A stretch of DNA of 64,000 nucleotides from assembly GCA_040500365.1 (NCBI GenBank), contig CP148031.1:3038001-3102000 (forward strand), given 5' to 3'. The position numbers and the translations under genes were made by a program. The notes beneath the pieces are model-generated. The model was not told the DNA's origin, ran no database searches, and worked only from the letters and a program-made list of their open reading frames with translations. Below, in pieces: positions 34,129-43,384 of the stretch. Numbering within the stretch: the first letter of the stretch is position 1; each line of letters starts with the position of its first letter. Origin of the DNA: Dehalobacter alkaniphilus (GTDB lineage: Bacteria > Bacillota > Desulfitobacteriia > Desulfitobacteriales > Syntrophobotulaceae).

Positions 34129-37100
34129 TTAATTGAAATAACGGATGCCGCCCTCAAAAATGGGCTGGTATTTGTTGCCGGGAACGTTTACAGCAACACC
34201 GGTTCCGGTCCGTTCGGAATGCGCCATTTTACCCAATACCCGTCCGTCAGGACTGGTGATCCCTTCGATGGCTTCAAAGGAACCATTCGGATTATCCTTG
34301 ATATCGTTACTTACCGTTCCATTCAGATCGACATATTGGGTAGCGATCTGCCCATTCTGAATGAGCTTGCTGATGACTTCCTGACTCGCGACAAATCTTC
34401 CTTCGCCGTGTGAAACTGCAATCGTGTGAATCTCTCCCAATTCAACACCGCTAAACCAGGGGGAAAGTGTGGAAACAACCTTGGTCCGGGCCATGCAGGA
34501 AACGTGGCGTCCGATCTTGTTATAGGTCAACGTAGGATCTTCTGCGTTTATTTCTTTGATTTCCCCGTAGGGGACAAGTCCCAGCTTGATCAAAGCCTGG
34601 AAGCCGTTGCATATTCCGAGCATCAGACCGTCCCGCTGTTTCAGAAGGTTCATGACGGCATCTTTGATGCGTGGGTTGTTAAACAAGGTGGCAATAAATT
34701 TGCCCGATCCGTCCGGTTCGTCTCCAGCGCTAAAACCGCCTGAAAGCATGATGATCTGGGAGTTATCGATGATTTTCACCATTTCTTTGATCGAGCTTTC
34801 AATATCTGCAGGGCTGAGATTTCGAATGACCATGGTTTCGACCAGACCACCGGCTTTCGTGAAAGCTTTGGCAGAATCATATTCACAGTTTGTCCCCGGA
34901 AAAACAGGGATAAATACCCGTGGTTTTGCTGCTTTAATCGCCGGTCTAAAAGTGCTGCGCTTGTCAAAACTGACTGCCCGAGGTTTTTCGGTATTTTCGT
35001 CATTCTCAACCTTGCTTGGAAAGATTTTTTCCAGCGGCATTTCCCATTGGCCCAGCATATCCGTCAACAGCAATTCAACTCCGTTGACAGCGATTACTGG
35101 TTTTTCCTGCGTGCATCCGAGCAATTCGTATTCGACACTGCTAAACAGAGCAGGCAGATCAGCCTTGTCATCCAATTCCAACAGAATCGAACCATAATCT
35201 GTCCGAAACAGGTCTGAAGACTCTATTTGTTTGCTGAAATGAAAACCAATCATATTGCCGAAAGCCATCTCGCTGACAGCACCGGCAATCCCGCCTATTC
35301 TGACCGAACGCGATGAGAGCACACAGCCTGACTGAATCAAGTCCGAGACTTTTACAAAGTTTTTCGCCGCCATGGTAAAGTCAGGGATTTCCTGTTCGTC
35401 CCTGGCCAGTTTCAGCAGGATAACGTTGCTTCCGGCCTGTTTGAATTCCTGAGATACAACTTTGCGGGCATCTGCCGTACAAACGGCAAATGCGACCAGG
35501 GTGGGCGGGACATTCAGCTCCATAAAGCTGCCCGACATACTGTCTTTTCCGCCTATAGCGGGAATACCCAGCTGCTTTTGAGCATAATAAGCGCCCAATA
35601 AAGCACTGAAAGGTTGCCCCCATTTGCCGGCGTCGTTGAGTTTGCCAAAATACTCCTGTAAGGTAAGGCGTATCTTGCGGTAATCTCCGCCTATCGCCAC
35701 CGCTTTCGTAACGGCATCCAGCACCGCATATAAAGCCCCGTGAAACGGGCTCCATTTGGCTAGTTGCGGGTTATAGCCATACGTCATGATCGTAGCTGTC
35801 GTCGTATCACCTTCAAGTACCGGCAGTTTGGCGACCATGCCTTCAGCCGGAGTCAGCTGGTATTTTCCGCCTAACGGCATGAGTACCGATGCCGCGCCGA
35901 TCGTACTGTCAAATCTCTCGATCAGTCCCTTTTTACTGCAGACATTCAAATCGCCTAAATTAGCATTCCAGGCTTTACGTAAATCCGGCAGTTCCCGGGC
36001 CACTGGGCTGGGGATAGCGTTAAAGTAATTTTGCGTTTCCAGCGGTGCTGCCACTTCAACCTTCGTCTTTTGTTTGACCCCGTTGGTATTCAGAAAGTCA
36101 CGGCTGAGATCTAAGATCGTCTTGCTCCGCCAGGACATTTTAAGCCGATGATCGCCAGTTACCCGGGCAATAATGGTTGCTTCAAGATTTTCTTCGGTTG
36201 CCAGACATTTGAATTTGTCCCAATCCTCAGCTGCCAGGACGACAGCCATGCGTTCCTGGGATTCGGAAATCGCCAGTTCTGTCCCATCCAGACTTTCGTA
36301 TTTTTTTGGCACGGCATCCAGACAGATATCAAGGCCGTCAGTCAGTTCCCCCACGGCAACAGAGACACCACCGGCGCCAAAATCGTTGCATTTTTTAATA
36401 AGCGTACTGGCCTCCGGATTGCGGAACAGCCGCTGAATCTTTCTTTCATTCGGCGGATTGCCCTTCTGGACTTCGGCACCGCAGCTGATCAACGATTCCA
36501 ACGTATGTTCTTTGGAAGAACCCGTCGCTCCGCCGCAGCCATCCCGGCCTGTCCTGCCGCCAACCAGTACAATCACGTCACCCTCTTCAGGCGGTTTGCG
36601 AATGATATTTTTTCTGGGGGCAGCACCGATGACCGCACCGATCTCCATTCTTTTAGCGATAAAGCCTTCGTCATAGACTTCGGCAACTTGACCTGTCGCC
36701 AGTCCGATTTGATTGCCGTAAGAACTATATCCGGCTGCAGCAACGGTGGTAATCTTTCTTTGAGGCAGTTTACCGGATAAAGTATCTTCGACCTTTACCC
36801 GCGGATCGCCGCTGCCGGTGACCCGCATCGCCTGATAGACATAGGTCCGGCCTGACAATGGGTCTCGGATCGCACCGCCCAGACAGGTGGCAGCACCGCC
36901 AAACGGTTCGATTTCTGTCGGGTGATTATGCGTTTCGTTTTTAAACATCACCAGCCATTCTTCTTCCTGGCCGTTCACCTCGGCAGTCACAACAATACTG
37001 CAGGCATTGATTTCATCAGATTCATCGAGATCATTAAGCAGGCCTGCCATTTTGAGCTCTTTCATCCCCATTGTAGCGATATCCATCAGACAAATGTCCT

Positions 37101-37917
37101 TAGTGGGCAGCTTGTCCTGATATACCTTAGCCCTGGAAGCCCTATAGCAATCGAAAGCCGTTTTGATAGGCCCGGAAAAATTTCCATCCTTGATATCGAC
37201 TTCTTCAATTTCAGTCTGAAATGTCGTGTGCCGGCAGTGATCGGACCAGTAAGTGTCAATCGTTTTAATTTCGGTCATGGTCGGGTTTCTTTTTTCCGTA
37301 TCCCGGAAATAGGACTGACAGAACAGCAAGTCTTCGACACTCATGGCGAGATTCATGCGCTGCTGCATCACAGTGATTTCTTCCGGTGTTTTAGTGATAA
37401 ATTCTTCCAAAATTTCTACGTCAGCCGGTTCTGCTGCTTCAAATTCCAGACTCTGCGGTTTTTCCAGCGAAGCTTCCCGCGATTCGACCGGGTTGATGCA
37501 GTATTGTTTGATTCTTGCAAAGTCCTGATCAGATAGTTTTCCTTCCAGGATAATCACTTTGGCTGAAGCAATCAGCGGACGCTCTTTCTGGGTCAGCATC
37601 TGGATACATTGGGCTGCCGAATCCGCCCGTTGATCATACTGGCCCGGCAGATACTCCATCGCAAAAACCCTGTCCCCTGACGAGATGTCCAGCGTTTCCT
37701 CGTAAAGGATATCCAAGGGAAGTTCGGCAAAAATAATTGTACGAGATTTCTCATATTTTTCATCGGTAATCCCGGAAATATCATAGCGGTTGATCGTTCT
37801 GACCCCCTGCAGTCCTGCAATGCTTAAATTATCCCGAAGATCTGCAAAAAGTCCCTGAGCTTCGATATTGAACCCCTGTTTTTTCTCGACATACAATCTT
37901 TTTACAGCTTGTAACAA
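34129..37917 (-). CDS. purL: Phosphoribosylformylglycinamidine synthase, fused PurL-PurQ type
   Basis: It catalyses the ATP- and glutamine-dependent conversion of FGAR to FGAM in purine synthesis. At 1262 residues it joins an N-terminal PurS-like region (1-170), the two-lobed ATP-binding synthetase (about 200-950; HNHPTEIEPFGGAATCLGG, GCGGATGSS, GGKDSMSG) and a C-terminal class I glutaminase (about 990-1262; PGTNCEYDSA, catalytic cysteine in GICNGFQ, HGEGRF). The start is TTG at 37917 with GGAGGT 8 bases upstream. No other pur gene is adjacent, which is unusual. Confidence 0.94.
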   Translation of the reverse strand: MLQAVKRLYVEKKQGFNIEAQGLFADLRDNLSIAGLQGVRTINRYDISGITDEKYEKSRTIIFAELPLDILYEETLDISSGDRVFAMEYLPGQYDQRADSAAQCIQMLTQKERPLIASAKVIILEGKLSDQDFARIKQYCINPVESREASLEKPQSLEFEAAEPADVEILEEFITKTPEEITVMQQRMNLAMSVEDLLFCQSYFRDTEKRNPTMTEIKTIDTYWSDHCRHTTFQTEIEEVDIKDGNFSGPIKTAFDCYRASRAKVYQDKLPTKDICLMDIATMGMKELKMAGLLNDLDESDEINACSIVVTAEVNGQEEEWLVMFKNETHNHPTEIEPFGGAATCLGGAIRDPLSGRTYVYQAMRVTGSGDPRVKVEDTLSGKLPQRKITTVAAAGYSSYGNQIGLATGQVAEVYDEGFIAKRMEIGAVIGAAPRKNIIRKPPEEGDVIVLVGGRTGRDGCGGATGSSKEHTLESLISCGAEVQKGNPPNERKIQRLFRNPEASTLIKKCNDFGAGGVSVAVGELTDGLDICLDAVPKKYESLDGTELAISESQERMAVVLAAEDWDKFKCLATEENLEATIIARVTGDHRLKMSWRSKTILDLSRDFLNTNGVKQKTKVEVAAPLETQNYFNAIPSPVARELPDLRKAWNANLGDLNVCSKKGLIERFDSTIGAASVLMPLGGKYQLTPAEGMVAKLPVLEGDTTTATIMTYGYNPQLAKWSPFHGALYAVLDAVTKAVAIGGDYRKIRLTLQEYFGKLNDAGKWGQPFSALLGAYYAQKQLGIPAIGGKDSMSGSFMELNVPPTLVAFAVCTADARKVVSQEFKQAGSNVILLKLARDEQEIPDFTMAAKNFVKVSDLIQSGCVLSSRSVRIGGIAGAVSEMAFGNMIGFHFSKQIESSDLFRTDYGSILLELDDKADLPALFSSVEYELLGCTQEKPVIAVNGVELLLTDMLGQWEMPLEKIFPSKVENDENTEKPRAVSFDKRSTFRPAIKAAKPRVFIPVFPGTNCEYDSAKAFTKAGGLVETMVIRNLSPADIESSIKEMVKIIDNSQIIMLSGGFSAGDEPDGSGKFIATLFNNPRIKDAVMNLLKQRDGLMLGICNGFQALIKLGLVPYGEIKEINAEDPTLTYNKIGRHVSCMARTKVVSTLSPWFSGVELGEIHTIAVSHGEGRFVASQEVISKLIQNGQIATQYVDLNGTVSNDIKDNPNGSFEAIEGITSPDGRVLGKMAHSERTGTGVAVNVPGNKYQPIFEGGIRYFN

Positions 37918-38251
37918 AATATAGTACCTCCATTTCTGGTGTGCAACATAATTCTAACTTCTGTCTTGTACATTTTACGCTCATGCAGACCATATCACAA
38001 TACCTGTTTTATTGGTAGGCCCACTGCGTCGATTTTGTGATCCGCAGCACAAATACCGAATGGCTGCGCATATTGAGTCGAATATATTCGTTAAGTATTA
38101 GTATAATTCGAAAAGACTGGCCGTCAAGGGAAAACAGAATGTTCTGCAGTTATAAAGTTACCTATTCAAAATAGTTCTTTTACATGTATTTTATAGTAGA
38201 ATTGACTAAGACAGCGGCCAATACCATGGCAGCTTAATCTGGAGGTGCGAA
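37918..38251. other. Divergent intergenic region upstream of purL
   Basis: This stretch of about 330 bases contains a 12-bp palindrome CGAATATATTCG (38079-38090) that resembles, only loosely, a PurR-type CGAA/TTCG site. I found no purine riboswitch signature. A TATAAT at 38102-38107 lacks a convincing -35. Confidence 0.35.
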
Positions 38252-38746
38252 ATGAATCATATCGGGCAGGTTATCAACGCTATGATCAATTATTTTATGG
38301 GCGACGCGCGGCGCATCAACCATTTTATTAAGGTCTATGGCTTTGCCAAGACCATTGGCGTGCTGGAAGGGCTGGATGAAAGCACGCAGGAAATTCTTGA
38401 AATTGCGGCTGTCACTCATGACATTGGGATAAAAAACAGCGAGAAAAAATACAACAGTGCTTCTGGAAGCCACCAACAAGTCGAAGGGCCTCCTGAAGCC
38501 AGAAAGCTATTGGAAGATTTGAACTTTGATCCCATGGTCATTGATAGGATTTGCTGGCTGATTGCGCATCACCATACGTATGATAAGATTGACGGACTTG
38601 ATCACCAGATACTGGTGGAGGCCGATTTCATTGTTAATGCTTTTGAAGATGACCTGTCAGAGATCGCCATTCAAAATGTTTCTGAGAAAATATTTAAGAC
38701 CGAAACCGGACGAAGATTCCTGGACAAACTATATTTTTCAAAATAG
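38252..38746 (+). CDS. HD-domain phosphohydrolase
   Basis: This 164-residue protein has metal-binding residues typical of the HD superfamily: H24, H56-D57 in THDIGI and the HHH of IAHHHTYDKIDG, with a late D in VEADFIVNAFED. It is most likely a small nucleotidohydrolase or phosphatase; the substrate is not evident. CTGGAGGTGCG precedes the ATG. It is transcribed alone, divergently from purL. Confidence 0.82.
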   Translation: MNHIGQVINAMINYFMGDARRINHFIKVYGFAKTIGVLEGLDESTQEILEIAAVTHDIGIKNSEKKYNSASGSHQQVEGPPEARKLLEDLNFDPMVIDRICWLIAHHHTYDKIDGLDHQILVEADFIVNAFEDDLSEIAIQNVSEKIFKTETGRRFLDKLYFSK

Positions 38747-38817
38747 CTTGATGATCATAGAATGTACTATCATTCTCATTCAGCAGAGGGGTATTGGATC
38801 CACTCCAATTACGACGG

Positions 38818-38856
38818 ATAGTGGCATTGGAAGGTTTATCCTTCTAATGCCACTAT
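38818..38856. repeat. 17-bp stem hairpin in intergenic region
   Basis: The arms ATAGTGGCATTGGAAGG and CCTTCTAATGCCACTAT, with a TTTAT loop and one G-U pair, lie 70 bases after the HD gene. No T tract follows on either strand, so a simple intrinsic terminator is unlikely. It may be an RNA element or an insertion scar. Confidence 0.55.
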
Positions 38857-38901
38857 GGAAAGCTTATGCTTACCTTTGCTTATTTTTTTGTCCTAGGTTA
38901 A

Positions 38902-39046
38902 TTACTTGGTACTGTCCACCTGACCATCCCCAACAGCAATAGCTTTGCCGCCTAATAACGTTATGGAGGATACAGTAGGATCAGTGGTTGCAACTAATAT
39001 GTTAGAATTACAAGTTTTCCCAATGCTATAAGAAATAATAATCTAA
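38902..39046 (-). pseudogene. Possible C-terminal gene remnant
   Basis: About 45 codons are open on the minus strand, ending at TAA 38904-38902, with a protein-like run (NILVATTDPTVSSITLLGG, KAIAVGDGQVDSTK). It lacks a start codon with ribosome site and is closed upstream by an in-frame TAG. LLGG followed by a turn recalls the end of cell-wall-binding type 2 repeats, but the match is weak. The rest of the 38747-39172 gap holds nothing recognisable except the hairpin at 38818-38856. Confidence 0.25.
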
Positions 39047-39172
39047 TATCAATTCAAACACTCTGTTTTCTATGATAAGCTTGATCGATTTTTATGGACA
39101 ATTATTAACATAACTTATGGACAAAACATATAACTATATTGGATATAATTTCCATAAAGAGGAGGTGCGAGA

Positions 39173-39277
39173 ATGGCTTACGAAGGTTTTATCCCTGAAA
39201 AACGTGAAAGATTCGAAGGAATTGCTATTGTTGTTGTTATCATTCTTCTGTTGATTGCATTGGGCATCGTTTTCTAA
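39173..39277 (+). CDS. YjcZ-like hydrophobic micro-protein (34 residues)
   Basis: The ATG follows GAGGAGGTGCGAGA and the frame ends with TAA. The N-terminal 15 residues are polar and charged (FIPEKRERFEG); the rest is one membrane helix ending in LIALGIVF. The C-terminal pattern is shared with the next gene and resembles YjcZ-type sporulation micro-proteins of Firmicutes, which are membrane-associated. A TATAAT-like box lies 24 bases upstream. Role unknown. Confidence 0.6.
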   Translation: MAYEGFIPEKRERFEGIAIVVVIILLLIALGIVF

Positions 39278-39313
39278 ATTAAAAATTAATTAAATGAGAG
39301 GAGGGAAATTCTT

Positions 39314-39463
39314 ATGTTAGGTAGAGGTGGCTGCTGCTGCAGAACAGTATCCCCGACAATGGCATACCCCATGCCCATGATGGGCTACGACGGTCGTGGA
39401 GCTGGCGTTGGTATTATTGCTATCGCCATTTTAATTCTTATTGCTCTAGGTGTTATTTTCTAA
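39314..39463 (+). CDS. YjcZ-like micro-protein with Cys and Met/Pro-rich head (49 residues)
   Basis: It follows the previous micro-gene by 36 bases and has its own GAGGAGGG site. The N-terminus is GRGGCCCR, then a Met/Pro-rich stretch, then a membrane helix ending LIALGVIF, nearly identical to the end of its neighbour, so the two are paralogues. Gly/Cys-rich heads joined to such helices are seen in YjcZ-family sporulation proteins. An imperfect hairpin at 39487-39510 may end the transcript. Confidence 0.65.
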   Translation: MLGRGGCCCRTVSPTMAYPMPMMGYDGRGAGVGIIAIAILILIALGVIF

Positions 39464-39486
39464 ACGAATATTTGAATGTCAATTAA

Positions 39487-39510
39487 GGGGAGAGTTAACG
39501 AACTCTTCCC
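39487..39510 (+). terminator. Hairpin after the YjcZ-like pair
   Basis: The stem GGGGAGAGTT / AACTCTTCCC with an AACG loop and one G-U pair is followed by TTCT. It lies 24 bases past the second micro-gene. Confidence 0.5.
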
Positions 39511-39587
39511 TTCTAGCGCGAGCAAGGGCGGAAAAGAAATATCCGGGAATGATCTAGAATAACTAATCCTAGAAATATTCTAATGTG

Positions 39588-40526
39588 TTATAACTGTAAA
39601 TCCCGTTTTAACCTGTTTAATATTCTTAGGTAATGATTAGCTTCTCTCAATACATGATCTGCTAAGAGTGGAATGATTATTGATTTTATCTTACACGTTA
39701 GTATCCCTTCTGTACCGGCTGCTTTAAAATCTCTAAATGCTCGGGTCGCCGTAATCGTTGACCGTGTTAAACCGCTAATATCTGTTTTAGTTAAGGATGC
39801 TTCCGGTACCTTTTGTTCAAGTGTATTGAATTGCTTGTCAAAGCCTTCTGCTTTAACAATTAGGCCAGATTCAGTTGGATCTAATAATTGACGAATAAAC
39901 TGTGCGTGTTCCGCCATTTGCCTGTTCCAGAACTTTTCTTCTTCAATAGCCTCCTGAATAAAATCAACCGCCATGTGCCTTTGCAATCGCTCTAAATGAT
40001 TTATGTAAAATAATGCTTCTCTTCGGATATGGATTATTAATAAAGGAAAATTAAAAGTGAACAATTTACATTGAAGCATTCCATTAAGTATGTTGGTTTT
40101 AAACTGGACCAAAGCATTGGTCAAACCAATGGCTTTCTGATTTAAGGCAGTGACTTGTGCCTCAAGTTGTGCTGGATTTACTCCGCCATTTGGGGTTAGT
40201 CCGAATTCTTCATTTGTAATAACTGATTCGATAGTGATCCCAGATAGCTCCTCTGTAATTTGTTCAGCTCGTAGCGTTTTATCTGTTATTGATTCCCCTG
40301 ATCTTAATGTTTCTTCGCTGACAACCCCGTTTGCCAAAAATACAGTCTCCCTTAATACTTCAGCAAATTGGGTCTTAAACATATCTGCTTGTTGCGCAAA
40401 TGCTGCATCCTTCGTCACAAAACCAGCTTCGAGAAATATGGAATGCTCCTTCATAATTCGTCCAAAAAACAGGTGTAATTCCAAGGACTCCCGAACAAAA
40501 TCTCCAGGCAGTAATATTGCTTTCAA
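39588..40526 (-). CDS. DUF2935 ferritin-like helical protein
   Basis: This 312-residue protein matches DUF2935 (two four-helix halves): EHSIFLEAGF near residue 28 and EEKFWNRQMAEHAQFIRQLLDP near 196 carry E/H pairs that could bind metal, as in ferritin-like folds. Such proteins occur in spore-forming Firmicutes; the function is not established. The start is TTG at 40526, with GGAGGG 6 bases upstream. It is convergent with the YjcZ-like pair. Confidence 0.8.
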   Translation of the reverse strand: MKAILLPGDFVRESLELHLFFGRIMKEHSIFLEAGFVTKDAAFAQQADMFKTQFAEVLRETVFLANGVVSEETLRSGESITDKTLRAEQITEELSGITIESVITNEEFGLTPNGGVNPAQLEAQVTALNQKAIGLTNALVQFKTNILNGMLQCKLFTFNFPLLIIHIRREALFYINHLERLQRHMAVDFIQEAIEEEKFWNRQMAEHAQFIRQLLDPTESGLIVKAEGFDKQFNTLEQKVPEASLTKTDISGLTRSTITATRAFRDFKAAGTEGILTCKIKSIIIPLLADHVLREANHYLRILNRLKRDLQL

Positions 40527-40635
40527 TTAAATCCCTCCTTCGTTAACTCTTACGCTAAAACGTATTTTTAAAATAACTCATTTATTCCATTATTTCTAGA
40601 AATCTACTCACGTCTCCAGCATCCACAAAAATCAA

Positions 40636-40671
40636 AACCACTAAATGCTGTTAACATAGCATTTAGTGGTT
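40636..40671. terminator. Terminator between the NAGPA gene and the DUF2935 gene
   Basis: A perfect 13-bp stem (AACCACTAAATGC / GCATTTAGTGGTT, 10-base loop) lies 33 bases past the stop of the secreted glycosidase gene on the minus strand. Confidence 0.65.
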
Positions 40672-40703
40672 ATTAAAATGCTCAATAATTTAATCAACGT
40701 AGG

Positions 40704-42731
40704 TCAACGGGCAGGCGAGCCAATGCCGATAACAGCAGCGTCGTTAGTGACTCCGGCGGGAAACCTGGCTTGGTTCGGATCGTTCTTTTCCGCCAGGACA
40801 ACCGGGCAATTGTTCTGGGCAGCCAACGGCGCAACCATCAGAGCTGCGGCCAAAGAGTAGCCGTCAGCAAAGTAAACCTTGCTGGTCGCCAGCCCCATCT
40901 TCTCGTTAAAATCCTGGTTGGTCACGTAGCGATCCACGCCGGACATGCGGCGGAATCCGTTTGTATCCTGGACTCTGGACGTACCGCCCAAGATAACCAA
41001 ATGATTGGCGTCTAGTCCAGCCTTTAGTAAACTCCAGGCTTCGGGATGATAGACGCCGGCTCCGTCCGTTATGCGGATAAGCCATCCGTTGGCCGCCGCG
41101 TAGGGCCCGGCGCTCACCGCGTCGGCCAGAGCATCAAAACCTACGAGGAATACCCCATGTGGATCAACAATTTCGTCTCCTACCAGGTTCGCCGTCTCCG
41201 CGCGCCCTTCCCCCTGCAGCACTTTTGCCTCGAGATTGGGGATGGCTGCTTTCAATTTCTCAGACACGACATCCGCTTGGAAGCCGATGCAGTAAGCTCT
41301 TTCTGCTCCCAGCCGTTTTATCTCACCAATCACTTCGGCCGTCGGGACGCCACCTTCCACCATAAGGATCGGCGCCTGCTCCTGGCCGACCAAGGGTGCT
41401 GCTGCCAGGGCGTCGATCAAATGGTTGTTTTCTCCGGGGACGACGACCACTGAGTCGGCCTTTAGCCATCCTTCTTGGGACACTTTTACCGAGGTAGCCG
41501 GCGTACTGCCCCCGTCAATGTATCTGTCCGCAGTGATTCCACTCGCCGGCATGGCCGGCTCGGAAACTTTCAGTCGTACGACGGCGATGATATTGGAGAG
41601 TTGGCGCCCGGCGGGCGTTATTGTCTTGCCGCCCAGCCACAGGGCGCTGGAGGCGCCGCCGTCTAAATTCATAGCGTCTGTCAGGTTATACACCTGGGCA
41701 ACCTGGGCCAAATTTTTGATCGTAAGGCCTGACGTAGTACCGAAAACCAATTGTTTGTCGGCCGTCAGCCCGATGAACGAGCGATTGCCGGCAGCCGTGG
41801 TGAGTTTTGGGTCGTTCCAGCCCTCACCGGCTGGATCGGCAGTCACCTGGCCATCCAAGATGAGGCTCGGGCCGCAGCCGGTGATGTTGGTCAAATTTAT
41901 CCAATCGGCCGTATCATCTATATTGGTGCGGCTATTCCATACTTGCCGCACAAAATCAATGGTCGATCCAACATGGAATAGCTGGCGGTAGGCGCTGTCA
42001 GTCGGCATCAGCAACAAAAATCCATCAGCCGGAATTGCCGTATTGCCCTGGCTGATATCCGTAACAGTACCTTTCTGCAGAACTTTCGCGCCACCCGCTG
42101 TATATTCGTTGTCCGTCACGTCTTTGACATTGCGTACCACTACACAGACCATATCTGTGTCCCCGGTTTCCGTACCGTAATCCGGGGTGATCATTGCCTC
42201 GCGATAACCCGTGTAGCCGGCTGGCCTGATGACATTCCAGTTGCGTAAGTAAAAGAGTTGTTTATAAAGGTAATTGCCTCCGGTAACGTCAACATAGACG
42301 TACTGCCTGAAAGCCACCCTGTCGAGCTGCGCTTCGCCGGCGCTGCCGAAACCGATCATGCTGCTGGTTTCATAGTGCATCGTCGCCCCGTTATGTACCA
42401 ACGTCCCGTTTATGGGCTTCTTGCCTTCATTGTAGGCCTCAAAGAACGCGCCGTTGACTGCCGCCAATACTTCATACTTGTTTTTGTCTATGCTGCCGAT
42501 GATCTGCTCGAAGGGCTTAACATCGCCGACTTTGCCTGCCGGCACGGAAAGCACACGGATATTGGGATCATTCAGATCGGCGCGCACCGCCTTAATTGTG
42601 GTGGATTGACCGGCAATACTGACGGACTTATCGGCGCTCACCACCGAGCTTGAGTCGGCCCAGACCGTCGGTGCCTGCCAACACACCAGCGCCAGGGTAA
42701 AAATCGCAACCAATAATCTCTTTACCCTCAT
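40704..42731 (-). CDS. Secreted phosphodiester glycosidase (NAGPA) with cell-wall-binding repeats
   Basis: The protein has 675 residues from the ATG at 42731 (GAGGAG 7 bases upstream), with a signal peptide (about 1-26, ending VWADS). Residues 30-380 form a phosphodiester glycosidase domain related to N-acetylglucosamine-1-phosphodiester alpha-N-acetylglucosaminidase (AAVNGAFFEAYNEGKKPINGTL, GCGPSLILDG, NLDGGASSALWLGG). The last 280 residues contain about three cell-wall-binding type 2 repeats (LIDALAAAPL, LADAVSAGPYAA, LVILGGTSRVQD, LAAALMVAPLAAQ), which attach proteins to the wall. The gene is clearly richer in G and C than its neighbours and lies next to an IS3 fragment, suggesting horizontal gain. 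Confidence 0.85.
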   Translation of the reverse strand: MRVKRLLVAIFTLALVCWQAPTVWADSSSVVSADKSVSIAGQSTTIKAVRADLNDPNIRVLSVPAGKVGDVKPFEQIIGSIDKNKYEVLAAVNGAFFEAYNEGKKPINGTLVHNGATMHYETSSMIGFGSAGEAQLDRVAFRQYVYVDVTGGNYLYKQLFYLRNWNVIRPAGYTGYREAMITPDYGTETGDTDMVCVVVRNVKDVTDNEYTAGGAKVLQKGTVTDISQGNTAIPADGFLLLMPTDSAYRQLFHVGSTIDFVRQVWNSRTNIDDTADWINLTNITGCGPSLILDGQVTADPAGEGWNDPKLTTAAGNRSFIGLTADKQLVFGTTSGLTIKNLAQVAQVYNLTDAMNLDGGASSALWLGGKTITPAGRQLSNIIAVVRLKVSEPAMPASGITADRYIDGGSTPATSVKVSQEGWLKADSVVVVPGENNHLIDALAAAPLVGQEQAPILMVEGGVPTAEVIGEIKRLGAERAYCIGFQADVVSEKLKAAIPNLEAKVLQGEGRAETANLVGDEIVDPHGVFLVGFDALADAVSAGPYAAANGWLIRITDGAGVYHPEAWSLLKAGLDANHLVILGGTSRVQDTNGFRRMSGVDRYVTNQDFNEKMGLATSKVYFADGYSLAAALMVAPLAAQNNCPVVLAEKNDPNQARFPAGVTNDAAVIGIGSPAR

Positions 42732-42901
42732 CCCTGTTCTCCTCTCAGATTTTCTCAGGGTTCTTTGCACCGATTCGGATAATTGGAATTCTACCCCATA
42801 AAAAAACGACTTGTCCTAGCTACGTTCAAGCTTGCTATATCCTTCATAATCTTCAAACTTGTGCTTAATTCTCTCTATTTCCTTTTAGATAATTCTCTAT
42901 G

Positions 42902-43090
42902 TCAGCCTAATATTGTATCGCTTATATCAAGGATCTATTTCATAAAGAAATTGTAGGCTGGGCAATAGCCGATCCTATGAGAACAGAACTGTGTCTGGAA
43001 GCTATAAGGAACGCATTAAAAAGGTATAGGCCAGGAGAGGGATTAATTCATCACTCGGATGGAGGAAGTCAATATCACAGCCTGCCTTGA
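42902..43090 (+). pseudogene. IS3-family transposase fragment (DDE integrase core)
   Basis: Reading from about 42923, the frame gives KEIVGWAIADPMRTELCLEA then the RPGEGLIHHSDGGSQYHS block, the classic IS3 orfB core around the second catalytic Asp, before a premature stop at 43088-43090. The 5' part, the third catalytic Glu and the terminal repeats are missing, so it is a dead remnant. The flanking bases 42732-42901 contain nothing recognisable. Confidence 0.8.
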
Positions 43091-43120
43091 ACGTCAGATT
43101 ATTCTAATAAATCAAATCCT

Positions 43121-43282
43121 TTAATAAGGATTTATCGAGTATAAATACGAATATACTATCCAAATGATTGCAATAATAATCAATGCAATAACTGAAGATA
43201 CCATTAGGGGTTTTTTCTTATTTATTATTCCGTAAATTAAACCTGTAAGCGAAGCTACAATAAGAATAATACCCAAGGCCAT
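43121..43282 (-). CDS. Small two-helix membrane protein (53 residues)
   Basis: The ATG at 43282 has GGAGGTG 8 bases upstream and the frame ends with TAA at 43121. Two hydrophobic segments (about 2-20 and 28-47) are joined by the basic turn NKKKP. No family is recognised. It lies about 100 bases beyond the 3' end of the group II intron, on the same strand. Confidence 0.55.
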   Translation of the reverse strand: MALGIILIVASLTGLIYGIINKKKPLMVSSVIALIIIAIIWIVYSYLYSINPY

Positions 43283-43384
43283 ACCGTTACACCTCCGAAA
43301 TTTAAATATCCCTCATAATTTTACCTCTTGTAGTTATTATATTCTACTACTGCGAAGGAATACTATCAATTCCTTTCACCCGCG

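Noticed and set aside
37918..38251. Possible purine riboswitch upstream of purL
   Set aside because: The three-stem purine aptamer signature and loop sequences are not present; only a loose CGAA/TTCG palindrome is visible.
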